Source of the DNA: JBFMDN01 sp040753915
GTDB taxonomy: Bacteria; Desulfobacterota; Desulfomonilia; Desulfomonilales; Desulfomonilaceae
Length of the DNA stretch: 64,000 nucleotides
Assembly (NCBI GenBank): GCA_040753915.1
Contig: JBFMDN010000018.1
Span: forward strand, 1 to 64,000
Direction of reading: 5' to 3'
Part shown: one piece after another, positions 52,207 to 61,297 of the stretch
How the letters are laid out: each line of letters opens with the position of its first letter
How positions within the stretch are numbered: position 1 is the first letter of the stretch
Notes under the pieces: generated by a model
Databases searched by the model: none
The model's input: the letters and a program-made list of their open reading frames with translations, nothing else
What the model was told of the DNA's origin: nothing
Position numbers and translations under genes: made by a program

Positions 52207-52839
52207 ATGACGCACACATTACACAGACTGGGCACCGATATTTCGTTGCTCAAAGAGGATTTCGTGGTTTTGGTGATGCCCTCCAAGGACATCAACCATG
52301 TTGGGTCCGGCCCGAAATTGCGGAGGTTTTTCCAGTTGGCCCTGGAAGCCGGGGCCATCAAAATAGGGGATTGCCGCGGTGGAAACGAATATTACCAGGG
52401 CGGTGTGGACCGGATCCTGGAAAATGTGGAAGACCGGGCCGTCGTTCACGCTGTCTTCAAAGACCGCGAGTCCCTCATCAGGGTTCTGAAGAGTCTGAAA
52501 GAAGCGGACCTGGGAATGTCGGTAGTGGTATCGGGCCTCTTCGACGATGTTGCGGAATGCTGTCAGGAATCCGGATTGAAGCCGCATTCCATCAACCAGT
52601 CCCTAGGGAGATGGGGAGCCACCCACAAGCTGCCCGCCGGCGGTGTGCTGGAAGTCCACACCATGTGCGGCCACGGAATGGTTTCGGTGAATTTGATCCG
52701 GACGATGATCGATCGAGTAAAAACAGGGAAGATGACGGCTGAAAAGGCAGCGGAAGAGCTCTTCAAACCCTGCATGTGCGGGATCTTCAACCCCCATCGC
52801 GCAGCGAAACTGCTCACCCGTCTTGCAGCGGAATCGTAG
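52207..52839 (+). CDS. Unrecognised cysteine-containing protein, partner of the ferredoxin-domain protein
   Basis: A 210-residue protein not assigned to a family. It has a mixed alpha/beta core (KEDFVVLVMPSKDINHVGSG; HAVFKDRESLIRVLKSLKEA) and two cysteine/histidine-rich segments near the end, HTMCGHGMVSVNLIR and KPCMCGIFNPHRAAKL, which could bind a metal or a cluster. ATG 52207 follows 12 bases after the previous gene. Together the two proteins total about 460 residues and may be subunits of one reductase; I cannot name its substrate. Confidence 0.6.
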   Translation: MTHTLHRLGTDISLLKEDFVVLVMPSKDINHVGSGPKLRRFFQLALEAGAIKIGDCRGGNEYYQGGVDRILENVEDRAVVHAVFKDRESLIRVLKSLKEADLGMSVVVSGLFDDVAECCQESGLKPHSINQSLGRWGATHKLPAGGVLEVHTMCGHGMVSVNLIRTMIDRVKTGKMTAEKAAEELFKPCMCGIFNPHRAAKLLTRLAAES

Positions 52840-52862
52840 ATCGTCATCGAAGGAGTTGTCCG

Positions 52863-53741
52863 ATGGACATGACAATCGGGATCGTAGGTCTCGGCCGATG
52901 CGGCATGCCGGCCGCGCGGAGATACCTCGACAACGGATACACGGTCTACGGGTGTGCCCGGCGACCTGAAGTAATCTGGGAATTCGAACAGATGGGAGGA
53001 GAGCACCTGCCGGCCCCTTCCGAGCTGGCACTTCGCACGTCGACAGTCATCGTGATGGTTCTCAATGACGAGCAGGTCATCGAAGTAATCAGCGGCGAAA
53101 AAGGGCTCCTGAAAACGGCCGGCCCCGATTCCACTATCATTTGCATGAGCACTATCAACCGTGACAATCTGACAGCGATGTACTCCGCCTGCCGGGACAA
53201 AGGAGTCAGGTTTGTGGACTGCCCCTTCACCGGCGGTCCGGCCCGCATTGGGTTGGGCACCTTGACCCTCATTGCGGCTGCACCAGAGCATGTTCTTGAG
53301 CCGGTGAGGCCCGTGCTGGAGATCATCGGCCGGATCACCTATGCCGGTCAGGTTCCGGGGATGGGGCAGGCAATCAAGCACTGCAACCAGTTGCTGGTAA
53401 CCACCATTCATGCTGCGACCATTGAGCTCATCATGCTGGCACGAAGGACAGGAGTGGATCCCCATTTGGTGTGCGAAGTTGTCGGCAGCGGCATTGCTGG
53501 TAATGATTATTTCCGCTTGCTCTCCAAGGCGATCCTGGAACACACCACCAGTCCGGGTGGCATGGGGCAGCTCTGGAAGGATGTGAACATCGCTGTCACG
53601 TCAGCCCGTGCCCATAACCTGCCACTACTAGTGGTCAGCTCTGCTGCTCAGTACTTCAACATGGCGGTTGCCCAGGGTCTGGCCTGCGAGGACAGTGCCC
53701 TCTTAATGGAGGTTCTGGAGCGCATGGTGGAACGCGAGTAA
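52863..53741 (+). CDS. Beta-hydroxyacid dehydrogenase (3-hydroxyisobutyrate dehydrogenase family)
   Basis: A 292-residue NAD(P)-dependent dehydrogenase of the HIBADH/GlxR/Hgd family. The Rossmann motif IGIVGLGRCGMPAARRYL opens the protein, the substrate-site segment FVDCPFTGGPARIGLGTLTL corresponds to the usual D.PVSGG, and the catalytic Lys is in GMGQAIKHCNQLL. Family members act on 3-hydroxyisobutyrate, tartronate semialdehyde or 2-(hydroxymethyl)glutarate. With a hydroxypyruvate-isomerase-like gene nearby it could be a tartronate semialdehyde reductase; with the nicotinate-dehydrogenase-like genes it could be Hgd-like. ATG 52863 is chosen from the Rossmann start and a GGAG site upstream. 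Confidence 0.88.
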   Translation: MDMTIGIVGLGRCGMPAARRYLDNGYTVYGCARRPEVIWEFEQMGGEHLPAPSELALRTSTVIVMVLNDEQVIEVISGEKGLLKTAGPDSTIICMSTINRDNLTAMYSACRDKGVRFVDCPFTGGPARIGLGTLTLIAAAPEHVLEPVRPVLEIIGRITYAGQVPGMGQAIKHCNQLLVTTIHAATIELIMLARRTGVDPHLVCEVVGSGIAGNDYFRLLSKAILEHTTSPGGMGQLWKDVNIAVTSARAHNLPLLVVSSAAQYFNMAVAQGLACEDSALLMEVLERMVERE

Positions 53742-53921
53742 TCATTCTCGTCGGAACAGCCTTTCCCGGATCGGGGTGTCAGAGACGCAACCGGACCGCC
53801 TATACGTCGGTCCGCGGGGAATACGTGGACGGTCAACGAGGGAAATCGGCGATTTCACCGGCAGAATGCTCTGCCCAACACGGCACGTTCGGGATGTCGA
53901 TACGGCACAAGGAGAAACAAG

Positions 53922-55010
53922 ATGGGCGACGATAATGTGGTGAAGTATGACGAACGGGGCGTTATGGATGGTGGCACGATGGGTTTGCCCCGCGAGATGA
54001 ATAGGGACATCTGGCTCAAAGAGGTCTTTCCCGAATGGGGCACCTATCTCAACCATGAAATCGATCAATTCCAAGTGCCTTCAGGAACGGGTGCACTCTG
54101 GTACCTGGGCGCTATGAGCTGTGTGCTCAAGAGCCAGGAAGGGGCTGTCTTCACCGTAGATCTTTACTCGGGCCCCAGTATTTTCACTGACATAAGCTAT
54201 TGTGGGGTGTGCAAGACCAGCGGTGCGGAAAAGCTTTACTGGATGAGAACACATCCCATGGTTATCGATCCCTGGAAGTTCAAGCGTCTGGATGCGGTAT
54301 GCGTAACCCACCACCACCAGGATCACATGGATTATTACACGATCAGCGCCGCGCTCCAGACCACAGACTGCAAGTTCATCGCGCCACCTGAGGCGGCCAG
54401 ACGCATGAAAAATAATATGGGCGTGCCGGAAGATAGGCTCATCGTGGCCCATGTGGGAGACAGTGTGCAAATAAAGGACATGAAGATCGAATTCGCGCCC
54501 AATTTCGACGTCATCGCGACCAAGACAGGCTTCGACAAACCGGTGCCCTATTCGGAGGTTGCCGTCGGCTTCATTTTCAACACCCAGGGGGGCAATTTCG
54601 CGTTTCTGGGCGATTCGCTCTACCACAACGGGTACCGCATGGTTGGCGAGAAGTACCGGGTGGATGTGGTTTCTATGGCCATGGGCAACAATGCACCAGG
54701 GTATACTGACAAGATGTCTCCCTGGGATTTGTGGCGGGTTGCAGAGGCCTTGAACGCCAAGGTAATTCTGCCCATGCACCACGACAACTGGGCAAACTGT
54801 TTTGAAGACCCGCGGTACCTGGAAGAGATCGTCAGGTGGAAAAACGCAGAGAAGCGACACCCTTCCATGAGTGTGGTCTCTTTGCTCCCGGGTGCCCGGT
54901 ACATCCATCCGACCGATAATGACGGCCGCCGGTACATGTATCCTGACAACAGGGAGATGTGTCGTTGGGAAAGGAGCCTGGAATACGGTCCGGACAGCGA
55001 CATTGGATAA
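53922..55010 (+). CDS. UlaG-like metallo-beta-lactamase-fold lactonase
   Basis: A 362-residue MBL-fold protein resembling UlaG, the Mn-dependent L-ascorbate-6-phosphate lactonase (about 354 residues). Motifs: WYLGAMSCVLKS near the start, CVTHHHQDHMD (metal ligands), FLGDSLYHNG, MAMGNNAPGYTDKM, and PMHHDNWAN near the C-terminus. No phosphotransferase system or other ula genes are present, so ascorbate is unlikely to be the natural substrate; ring opening of another lactone or cyclic amide fits the cluster better. ATG 53922 has AAGGAG seven bases upstream. It is separated from the next gene by 530 bases. Confidence 0.85.
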   Translation: MGDDNVVKYDERGVMDGGTMGLPREMNRDIWLKEVFPEWGTYLNHEIDQFQVPSGTGALWYLGAMSCVLKSQEGAVFTVDLYSGPSIFTDISYCGVCKTSGAEKLYWMRTHPMVIDPWKFKRLDAVCVTHHHQDHMDYYTISAALQTTDCKFIAPPEAARRMKNNMGVPEDRLIVAHVGDSVQIKDMKIEFAPNFDVIATKTGFDKPVPYSEVAVGFIFNTQGGNFAFLGDSLYHNGYRMVGEKYRVDVVSMAMGNNAPGYTDKMSPWDLWRVAEALNAKVILPMHHDNWANCFEDPRYLEEIVRWKNAEKRHPSMSVVSLLPGARYIHPTDNDGRRYMYPDNREMCRWERSLEYGPDSDIG

Positions 55011-55540
55011 GAGAGCGCTCGTGAGTTGCGGGGTGCCTAGGGCAAAGCGTGCCGGAAAAGGTGCACGGTGGCCGGACCTCGCAAATGGAGCCAGTCAGCG
55101 GGCTGAAACCTGTGGCTATTGATTGGTTCGCCTGTTCCGGGCTGTGCCCCACCAGGACGGGAAATTGGAGCAAGACTCCCACACGCAAGATGCGGTCACG
55201 ACGCATTTTGCCACTATGGCGAATGCCAAGGGGTTTGACCGAATGGCTCCTTGCTGTGAGGGGTCAAAAGCATGGCCGGACTTCGGACATTTCTTTTGGC
55301 ACCCACTACCGTAGCAGAAGGGGCCAACCCAGGCCCGTGAAGCCGAATGTTACCTGTTTTGGCAACGCATCGGTGTGAGAGGGTCCGAGTGCGAGATCTT
55401 CTTCCGGGCGGTCGGAATAATCCTTTCCGGCGATGCCGGCAGGACCGCTCCACATCCACTCGACCCACCCGTCGAGCGATTGCCGAGAGGGCCGCTTCCC
55501 GCCGGCCGAAAGGTTGATGGCTTTCAGAGAGGGATTCGGA
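55011..55540. other. Gap of 530 bases inside the cluster
   Basis: No gene is supported. A repeat copy lies at 55331-55380. The gap may contain a second promoter for the right half of the cluster, where the GntR regulator is encoded. Confidence 0.45.
55331..55380. repeat. Dispersed repeat (CCGAAT...ACGCAT), copy 1
   Basis: GCCGAATGTTACCTGTTTTG and the following CAACGCATCGGT recur with a few substitutions at 56492-56540. Each copy precedes a gene in the cluster by 40-160 bases. On the opposite strand both would translate to a similar short peptide, so they share a common origin. Confidence 0.6.
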
Positions 55541-56332
55541 ATGCTCAAGTTTTGCGCCAATATCGGGATGCTTTTTCCGGAGCTGCCCTTTCTTGAACGC
55601 TTTGCAGCGTGTCGTTCGGCGGGCTTCCACTATGTGGAATTTCCTTTTCCCTATGCCTATGAGCCCAGACTTCTGCGAGCTCTTCTCCTGGACAACCGAC
55701 TGGATCTGATTCTTTTCGATCTTCCTGTAGATGATTGGGACGCTGGTGGTCGAGGTAGCGCTGCTGACCCGACTGCTGTCCGGACGTTTCGGGACGGTCT
55801 TGAAAGGGCTGTGGAATACGCTTCCGCACTGCGGCCGAAACACCTCACGTGCCTTGTGGGCAAAAGGATCCCGGGTATTGCACATTCCGATCAATGGAAG
55901 ATCCTCGTGGATAACCTACAGTATGCTGCCGATCGTATCCAGTCAATGGCAATAAACCTTCTGGTGGAGGTCTTCAACGACCACGATCACCCGGATTTCT
56001 TCCTCACCAGGGTCTCCGATGCAGGCGCTTTGGTCGAAGCGGTGAATAGGTCCAACTTTTTCATCCAAATTGACACGTACCACACCCAAAAGATGGAAGG
56101 AAACGTGACATCGCGGGTACGGGAGTACTTCAGCCAAATCGCTCACATTCAAATCGGCGATGTTCCCGGTCGACATCAACCGGGAACCGGGAAGATAGAT
56201 TTTCCGTTTTTTCTCAATACCCTGGACCAGCTCGGTTACCAAGGCTGGTTAGGTCTGGAATATATCCCTTTGGGCGATACCAAGGCCGCCCTGGAATGGC
56301 TGAACCATGTCTCGGTGAGTTGGGAGCGATAG
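55541..56332 (+). CDS. Hydroxypyruvate isomerase-like TIM-barrel protein
   Basis: A 263-residue protein of the xylose-isomerase-like TIM-barrel superfamily, closest to Hyi (258 residues in E. coli), which interconverts hydroxypyruvate and tartronate semialdehyde. Recognisable parts: KFCANIGMLFPELPFLERFA at the start, LILFDLPVDDWDAGGRG, LLVEVFNDHDHPDFFLT with a metal ligand Glu, FFIQIDTYHTQKMEGN with Asp and His ligands, HIQIGDVPGRHQPGTGKIDF, and GLEYIPLG. ATG 55541 has AGAGAGGG six bases upstream. Metal ligands look complete. In this cluster it might act on a sugar acid or a C3 fragment; specificity is inferred. Confidence 0.85.
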   Translation: MLKFCANIGMLFPELPFLERFAACRSAGFHYVEFPFPYAYEPRLLRALLLDNRLDLILFDLPVDDWDAGGRGSAADPTAVRTFRDGLERAVEYASALRPKHLTCLVGKRIPGIAHSDQWKILVDNLQYAADRIQSMAINLLVEVFNDHDHPDFFLTRVSDAGALVEAVNRSNFFIQIDTYHTQKMEGNVTSRVREYFSQIAHIQIGDVPGRHQPGTGKIDFPFFLNTLDQLGYQGWLGLEYIPLGDTKAALEWLNHVSVSWER

Positions 56333-56491
56333 GCATGGCGTACGCCCCGTGGTCCCGGGAGGCGAAAGAACAGATATCGAGCACGGAATCATACCAATGT
56401 GCCGTCAACAGAGTACGATTGATTTCTCAGGTCTGGCTCGGTCCGTAGAGCGAAGTTCAGTCTCGGCTGCAGTAGCGGAACGCACCGACCC

Positions 56492-56540
56492 GAACCTGTC
56501 ATGCCGAATTTTACCTGTTTCTGAACGCATTGGTATTGCG
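56492..56540. repeat. Dispersed repeat (CCGAAT...ACGCAT), copy 2
   Basis: Second copy of the repeat at 55331-55380, ending 38 bases before the GntR regulator start. The shared core is GCCGAAT-TTACCTGTTT then AACGCAT-GGT. Confidence 0.6.
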
Positions 56541-56578
56541 GGCCGAAAGCTTCACGATAATTCTCGAGGAGGTTGAGC

Positions 56579-57319
56579 GTGGATAGAGTGAGTCTTATCG
56601 ACCAAATTGTTGAGGAGATAAAGGCCAAGATTCTCAAGGGTGAGCTGAGAGACGGGGACATGCTTCAATCACAGGATGAGATGGCGAAGGCAATGGAAGT
56701 GAGCCGGACGTCCCTGCGAGAGGCGCTCCGCCGATTGGAATTGATGGGATTGATTGAATCCAAACACGGACGGGGGACGTTTGTGAAGACCGTGCAACCG
56801 GAAGACTTTATGAATCCGCTTATGGGATTCCTGCCCATTGATAGGGACACGGCAGTGGAATTGCTCGAGGCCCGGCTCTATCTAGAAGGTTCGGCAACCG
56901 CTCTGGCGGCTCAAAAGGCCACTCACGATGATATCGAGGCAATGAAGGATGCCCTTGAAGGGATGAAGAGAGCGGCTGCGGACTACGATGTGAGAACATT
57001 CATCGACTTGGATGTACGGTTTCACCTGCTTGTTGCCGAAGGCACGAGGAACCGGATCATGATTCAAGTGGTGAACATCTTACGCAGCCTTCTCCATCAA
57101 CTGGTGGCCAGCGTCCTTGATACGAACCGCGACCAATTGGAACAAACGTTGGCACAAACCATTGAGTATCACCAAAGCATATTCGAGGCGATACGAGATC
57201 GAGATGCTTCCAAGGCAAGAGATGCAATGGAAAGTCACATTAAGGACGTAAAGAAGAAACTGGAACGAGATGTCGGATTTGACCGTTTGGACGGCACCCT
57301 AGCGAGCCGGGTGCGATAG
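56579..57319 (+). CDS. GntR-family regulator with FCD domain
   Basis: A 246-residue transcription factor. The N-terminal winged helix (LIDQIVEEIKAKILKGELRD; MAKAMEVSRTSLREALRRLE; HGRGTFVK) is typical GntR, and residues 90-225 form the helical FCD ligand domain with metal-binding histidines in DLDVRFHLLVAEG and SHIKDVKK-like segments. Such regulators usually respond to organic acids and repress nearby catabolic operons. GTG 56579 has GAGGAGG at proper spacing; TTG 56573 is too close. It lies 19 bases before the amidohydrolase gene, so it probably controls the amidohydrolase and molybdenum hydroxylase genes. Confidence 0.93.
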   Translation: MDRVSLIDQIVEEIKAKILKGELRDGDMLQSQDEMAKAMEVSRTSLREALRRLELMGLIESKHGRGTFVKTVQPEDFMNPLMGFLPIDRDTAVELLEARLYLEGSATALAAQKATHDDIEAMKDALEGMKRAAADYDVRTFIDLDVRFHLLVAEGTRNRIMIQVVNILRSLLHQLVASVLDTNRDQLEQTLAQTIEYHQSIFEAIRDRDASKARDAMESHIKDVKKKLERDVGFDRLDGTLASRVR

Positions 57320-57337
57320 CTGGAGGACCGCTCCCCA

Positions 57338-58525
57338 ATGAATGCAACCGGGACAACAATTATTCGAGCGAGGGCGCTGCTGAGGGGCGATGATCTTTGC
57401 ATTCAGGAGCACGCAGCTATTGTGGTTCAGGATGGCCTTATCCGGGAGATCGTGCCCGAACCGTATTGGAGAGGCAGCCCTCCCGGTGATGTGATTGACT
57501 GTTCGGATCAGATCCTGCTTCCCGGTCTCATCGACTCCCATAATCACCTCTCTTTGGATTCCCGTTTGGATCGCTACCTGGAACGGATGACCGATCCCGT
57601 CCCTGCGTTGACCATTCGAGCGGTCACAACCATGCAAGAAGATCTTCTCGCGGGTGTCACGACCATCCGATGCCTTGGCGACAAGGAATTCCTGGACATT
57701 GAATGCCGTAAAGCTGTCGAATCGGGCTACATCAGGGGACCGAGGCTTGTCGTGGCAGGAAAAGGCATTCGTTCCAGCGCGGGGCACGGCTTTGTAGGCT
57801 ATGCCTTTGACGGCCCGGAGGCCGTTCGGCAGGCGGTCCGTGAAAACGTCAGTCGCGGAGTGGATATTATCAAATTCTACGTGACAGGAACGATTCCAGT
57901 CAAAGGCACGATCCCATGTTTTCTTTCCAGGGAGGAGGTCAATCTTATTGTCAGCGAGGCTGGGAGGTTGGGGTGCAAAACCGCTGCCCACTGTATCGGC
58001 GGGGTTGGGTTCGACTGGTGCCTCGACGCCGGGGTGGATGTGATCGAGCACGGATACTTTTTGGGCAATGGACAAATTGAAAGGCTCGGCAAATCCCGCT
58101 CGCGCCTAGTCCTGACCCCGGGCTTCTACCTGTCGGAGCAACGAATCAATACCCTTCCGGGGCATCTGATCAAGCCGCATCTGGAAGCTGCTCCTGCTGC
58201 CAGGTCAACCATGTCGGCAATCATTGATGCCGGAATTCCGTTTGCCGTCGGCACGGACGGTGTTCATGGGCGGGGCGCGCTGGCAGCAGAGATTTCTTGT
58301 CTCCTGGATTTGGGCGCATCCCCAGCGGTCGCGCTTTCTGCGGCCACGCTCATGGGAGCCCAGCTCTGCGGGCTGGAGAGGATAACAGGCACTATCGAGC
58401 TCGGAAAGTCCGCAGACATGATAGGAGTCAAATCCAATCCCTTGACCGACATGGAACCCTTAAACGATGTCCGCACGGTGATTCTTCAGGGAAAAGTTGT
58501 TTCTCCGGTTTCTACCGCTCGATAA
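57338..58525 (+). CDS. Metal-dependent amidohydrolase
   Basis: A 395-residue amidohydrolase-superfamily enzyme of the imidazolonepropionase/prolidase/enamidase type. Metal site elements: DSHNHL after PGLI, Lys (or carboxylated Lys) in GVDIIKFYVTG, AAHCIG, IEHGYFL and the catalytic Asp in VGTDGVHG. It hydrolyses a cyclic amide, amidine or similar bond. Adjacency to a molybdenum hydroxylase recalls the nicotinate cluster of Eubacterium barkeri, where enamidase (a protein of similar size) opens the reduced ring; a purine or hydantoin substrate is also possible. It lies 33 bases before the FAD subunit gene. Confidence 0.87.
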   Translation: MNATGTTIIRARALLRGDDLCIQEHAAIVVQDGLIREIVPEPYWRGSPPGDVIDCSDQILLPGLIDSHNHLSLDSRLDRYLERMTDPVPALTIRAVTTMQEDLLAGVTTIRCLGDKEFLDIECRKAVESGYIRGPRLVVAGKGIRSSAGHGFVGYAFDGPEAVRQAVRENVSRGVDIIKFYVTGTIPVKGTIPCFLSREEVNLIVSEAGRLGCKTAAHCIGGVGFDWCLDAGVDVIEHGYFLGNGQIERLGKSRSRLVLTPGFYLSEQRINTLPGHLIKPHLEAAPAARSTMSAIIDAGIPFAVGTDGVHGRGALAAEISCLLDLGASPAVALSAATLMGAQLCGLERITGTIELGKSADMIGVKSNPLTDMEPLNDVRTVILQGKVVSPVSTAR

Positions 58526-58558
58526 CCATGCTCGCAGCAAGAGGAAGGAGGCACTACT

Positions 58559-59407
58559 ATGACGAACAGTGATTTCTTCGCAGCACGGGATATTCATGAG
58601 GCGTGCACGCGATTGTCGCAATCGGGAAAAGAGGCTCACATCCTGGCCGGCGGCACTGATCTGATGGTGGCTATCAACCGAAGACGATTATTCCCCCACA
58701 AGTTAATCTACATCGGACAAAGCGGTATGGATGCGATTGAAGTCAAAGATGGGCACCTTGTCATCGGGGCTGCCGCCACCCACACCGCTGTCATTCAATC
58801 GAAGGCAGTGAAGGACCATGCGGGCCTGTTGGTAGACGCATGCTGCTCCATCGGCTCAAAGGCAATTCGGAATATCGGGACCATCGGGGGCAACATCTGC
58901 AACGCCTCGCCGGCAGCCGACGCTGCCACGGCCCTTCTGGCATTGGGCGCAGAAGTCAAACTGGTCTCTGCGCATGGAGAGCGTGCCATTGCGTTGAAAG
59001 ACTTCTTCACCGGACCGGGTGAAACGGTCCTACAACCGGATGAGCTGCTCAAAGAAATCATCCTCCCCCTCACCAAGGGCGACAGCAGGTGGGGCTGGTT
59101 GAAAGTAGGGCAGCGCAAGGCGGACGTAATCGGCATCGCGACAGCGGCAGTGAGCCTGAGGCTTGAACACGGCACATGCCGTGACGTGAGGATAGCTCTG
59201 GGGGCCGTGGCGCCCACCCCGCTTTTTGCGGCAAAGGCGTCCGCCATGCTGGAAGGCCGGACCGCAGACGAGAGCCTGATCTCAGAAGTAGCTCAAGCTG
59301 CCGCGGATGAGACATCCCCCATCGACGATGCCAGAGGATCTGCATGGTACCGCAAACAGATCTGTGGCGTCCTGGTGAAACGTATTCTGACCGCGGCAAC
59401 GAAATGA
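58559..59407 (+). CDS. Molybdenum hydroxylase FAD-binding subunit
   Basis: A 282-residue FAD subunit of the xanthine dehydrogenase/CO dehydrogenase medium-subunit family. The FAD contacts are HILAGGTDLMVAINRR and NIGTIGGNICNASPAAD, and the C-terminal CODH_C domain is present (AKASAMLEGRTADESLI). It passes electrons from the [2Fe-2S] subunit to NAD(P)+ or another acceptor. ATG 58559 has AGGAAGGAGG upstream. Gene order FAD, FeS, large, medium equals that recalled for ndhFSLM of nicotinate dehydrogenase. Confidence 0.93.
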   Translation: MTNSDFFAARDIHEACTRLSQSGKEAHILAGGTDLMVAINRRRLFPHKLIYIGQSGMDAIEVKDGHLVIGAAATHTAVIQSKAVKDHAGLLVDACCSIGSKAIRNIGTIGGNICNASPAADAATALLALGAEVKLVSAHGERAIALKDFFTGPGETVLQPDELLKEIILPLTKGDSRWGWLKVGQRKADVIGIATAAVSLRLEHGTCRDVRIALGAVAPTPLFAAKASAMLEGRTADESLISEVAQAAADETSPIDDARGSAWYRKQICGVLVKRILTAATK

Positions 59408-59419
59408 AGGAGGATTGTG

Positions 59420-59896
59420 ATGCCTGTGCTCGAACTGAAAGTCAACGGGAATGATTGCCAGGTACTTGTGGAGCATACGACCTCGCTTCTGGAAGTCTTG
59501 CGGGAAAAACTGATGATCCTCAGCCCCAAGATGGGCTGCAATACCGGAGACTGTGGCGCGTGCTCGGTCATTCTGGATGGAATGCTCGTTCATTCCTGTA
59601 TTACTCCGGCCATGGTCGCAAGTGGCAAGGAAGTCATTACGCTGGAAGGGATTTCCGCATCCGGCGAATTGCATCCGCTCCAGAAGGCCTTTCAAGACAA
59701 TCACGCGACCCAATGCGGGTTCTGCACTCCAGGGATGATTATGGCCGCCAAGGCTCTCCTGGACGAAAACCCCAAACCCACCGAACCGCAAATCAAGAAG
59801 GCTCTGTCAGGGAATCTGTGCAGATGCACGGGGTACAAGAAGATCGTGGAGTCGGTCATGGCGGCGTCTGCGGATAATCCCGCATCCGGGTCATAA
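59420..59896 (+). CDS. Molybdenum hydroxylase [2Fe-2S] subunit
   Basis: A 158-residue small subunit with both iron-sulfur centres: the plant-type cluster C40, C45, C48, C60 (MGCNTGDCGAC...HSC) and the second cluster C99, C102, C134, C136 (QCGFCTPGM...LCRCTGY). Length and spacing are normal for XdhC/CoxS/NdhS. It carries electrons from the molybdenum site to FAD. ATG 59420, with GGAGG six bases upstream, is preferred over the GTG three bases earlier. Twelve bases after the FAD subunit gene. Confidence 0.95.
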   Translation: MPVLELKVNGNDCQVLVEHTTSLLEVLREKLMILSPKMGCNTGDCGACSVILDGMLVHSCITPAMVASGKEVITLEGISASGELHPLQKAFQDNHATQCGFCTPGMIMAAKALLDENPKPTEPQIKKALSGNLCRCTGYKKIVESVMAASADNPASGS

Positions 59897-59917
59897 CCGG
59901 GCGAGAGGAGTAGGACA

Positions 59918-61297
59918 ATGGCACTGGAAGTTGTGGGAAAACGCGCACTCAAATATGACGGCATGTCTCACATTACCGGGCAATCCCGGTATGTGGATGA
60001 CATCCTCATCCCTGGTACCCTGACGGTAAAGGCATTTCGAAGCCCCGTGCACAAGGGTCGTATGAAAAGCATCGATACATCGAAGGCCGAAAATATGCCG
60101 GGCGTGGCAGGTGTGATCACCTACCGGGACGTTCCTCACAATGCTTACGGCATGGAACCTGATCAGCCGGTGCTCGTAGAGAAGGACATTCGCTACAAAG
60201 GTGAACCCATTGCCGCGGTTGCAGCAATCAATGAAAAGGTCGCGTACGCGGCACTTGACCGGATCGTGGTGGACATCGAGGAAGAAGAGCCGGTCTTCGA
60301 TCCGCTGAAAGCCATGGAGCCGGATGCACCGAAGGTCAGGCCGGAGGGAAATGTGTACATGTTCGGCTCCGAGCCGTTCAAGAAGGTCTACATTGGCGAT
60401 ATTGACGAAGGATTCCGCAAGGCGGATCACATCATCGAGGAAACCTATTTCTATCCCGACATGGAGCATTCGGCACTGGAGACTCAGGTGAGCCTGGCGG
60501 TTCCGGAGGCTATGGGGAAACTCACCATCTATACTGTTTCGCAGGCCCGGAATTTCCATTTGGGCATGTTGGCCGGCATCTTGAAGCTCGGGGGAGATGC
60601 GCTTCAGTGCGAATGCATCAACGAATGGTCGGGAAAGACCCGCAGCAGTTGGCGCGGCAAGACCGGCATGAACCGGGTACGGCTGGAGGGGTATGCGGTC
60701 GGCGGAGGGTTCGGCGGCAAGAATGAGCTGCACGCAGACCACATCACCGCTCTGTTGGCCTTGAAGACGGCACGGCCCTGCAAATGGCGCTGGACAAGGG
60801 AAGAAGAGCTTCTCTACTCAACCCATCGGGGTCCCTGGTATGTGACCATCAAAGATGGTGTCATGAATGATGGTCGCATCATTGCCCGGTATGTGAAGAG
60901 CATTCACGACGGAGGAGCATACATTGGGTTTAACGCCTACGCGGCAGGCAAATTCAGCTATTTTGTCAATGGGCCGTACTATGTGCCGAATCTCCGGTGC
61001 GAGGGCTACTGTGTTTTCACCAACAAGCCCGTTGCGAGCACCATGCGCGGGTTTGCCGTGGCTCCTGGGACCTTCGCGGTGGAAGTGCAAATGCACAAGA
61101 TAGCGGAAAAGCTCGGCATGGATCCGTGGGAGCTGAGATTCAAGAACGCAATCCTCAAAGGAGATCAACTGGTTACCAGGCAAGTGATGAAGGACCCGTC
61201 ACTCGTTGAGACTATGCAGGCTTTGGCGAAGAGGGCCGGCGTGACCCTACCTGATCATTTGATGCGGATGACCTCCGAAAGCAATCAGAGGATATGA
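59918..61297 (+). CDS. Molybdenum hydroxylase large subunit, N-terminal half
   Basis: A 459-residue protein equal to the N-terminal part of the usual one-piece molybdenum subunit (about 780 residues). It holds the Ald_Xan_dh_C domain (RYVDDILIPGTLTVKAFRSP; VAAINEKVAYAALDRI) and the first half of the cofactor domain: HSALETQ, the GGGFGGK motif, and the TMRGFAV segment near 390. It ends at TGA 61295-61297, overlapping the start of the next gene by four bases. Nicotinate dehydrogenase of E. barkeri is likewise split into subunits of about 50 and 37 kDa, so the split is probably real. The substrate is unknown. Confidence 0.9.
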   Translation: MALEVVGKRALKYDGMSHITGQSRYVDDILIPGTLTVKAFRSPVHKGRMKSIDTSKAENMPGVAGVITYRDVPHNAYGMEPDQPVLVEKDIRYKGEPIAAVAAINEKVAYAALDRIVVDIEEEEPVFDPLKAMEPDAPKVRPEGNVYMFGSEPFKKVYIGDIDEGFRKADHIIEETYFYPDMEHSALETQVSLAVPEAMGKLTIYTVSQARNFHLGMLAGILKLGGDALQCECINEWSGKTRSSWRGKTGMNRVRLEGYAVGGGFGGKNELHADHITALLALKTARPCKWRWTREEELLYSTHRGPWYVTIKDGVMNDGRIIARYVKSIHDGGAYIGFNAYAAGKFSYFVNGPYYVPNLRCEGYCVFTNKPVASTMRGFAVAPGTFAVEVQMHKIAEKLGMDPWELRFKNAILKGDQLVTRQVMKDPSLVETMQALAKRAGVTLPDHLMRMTSESNQRI

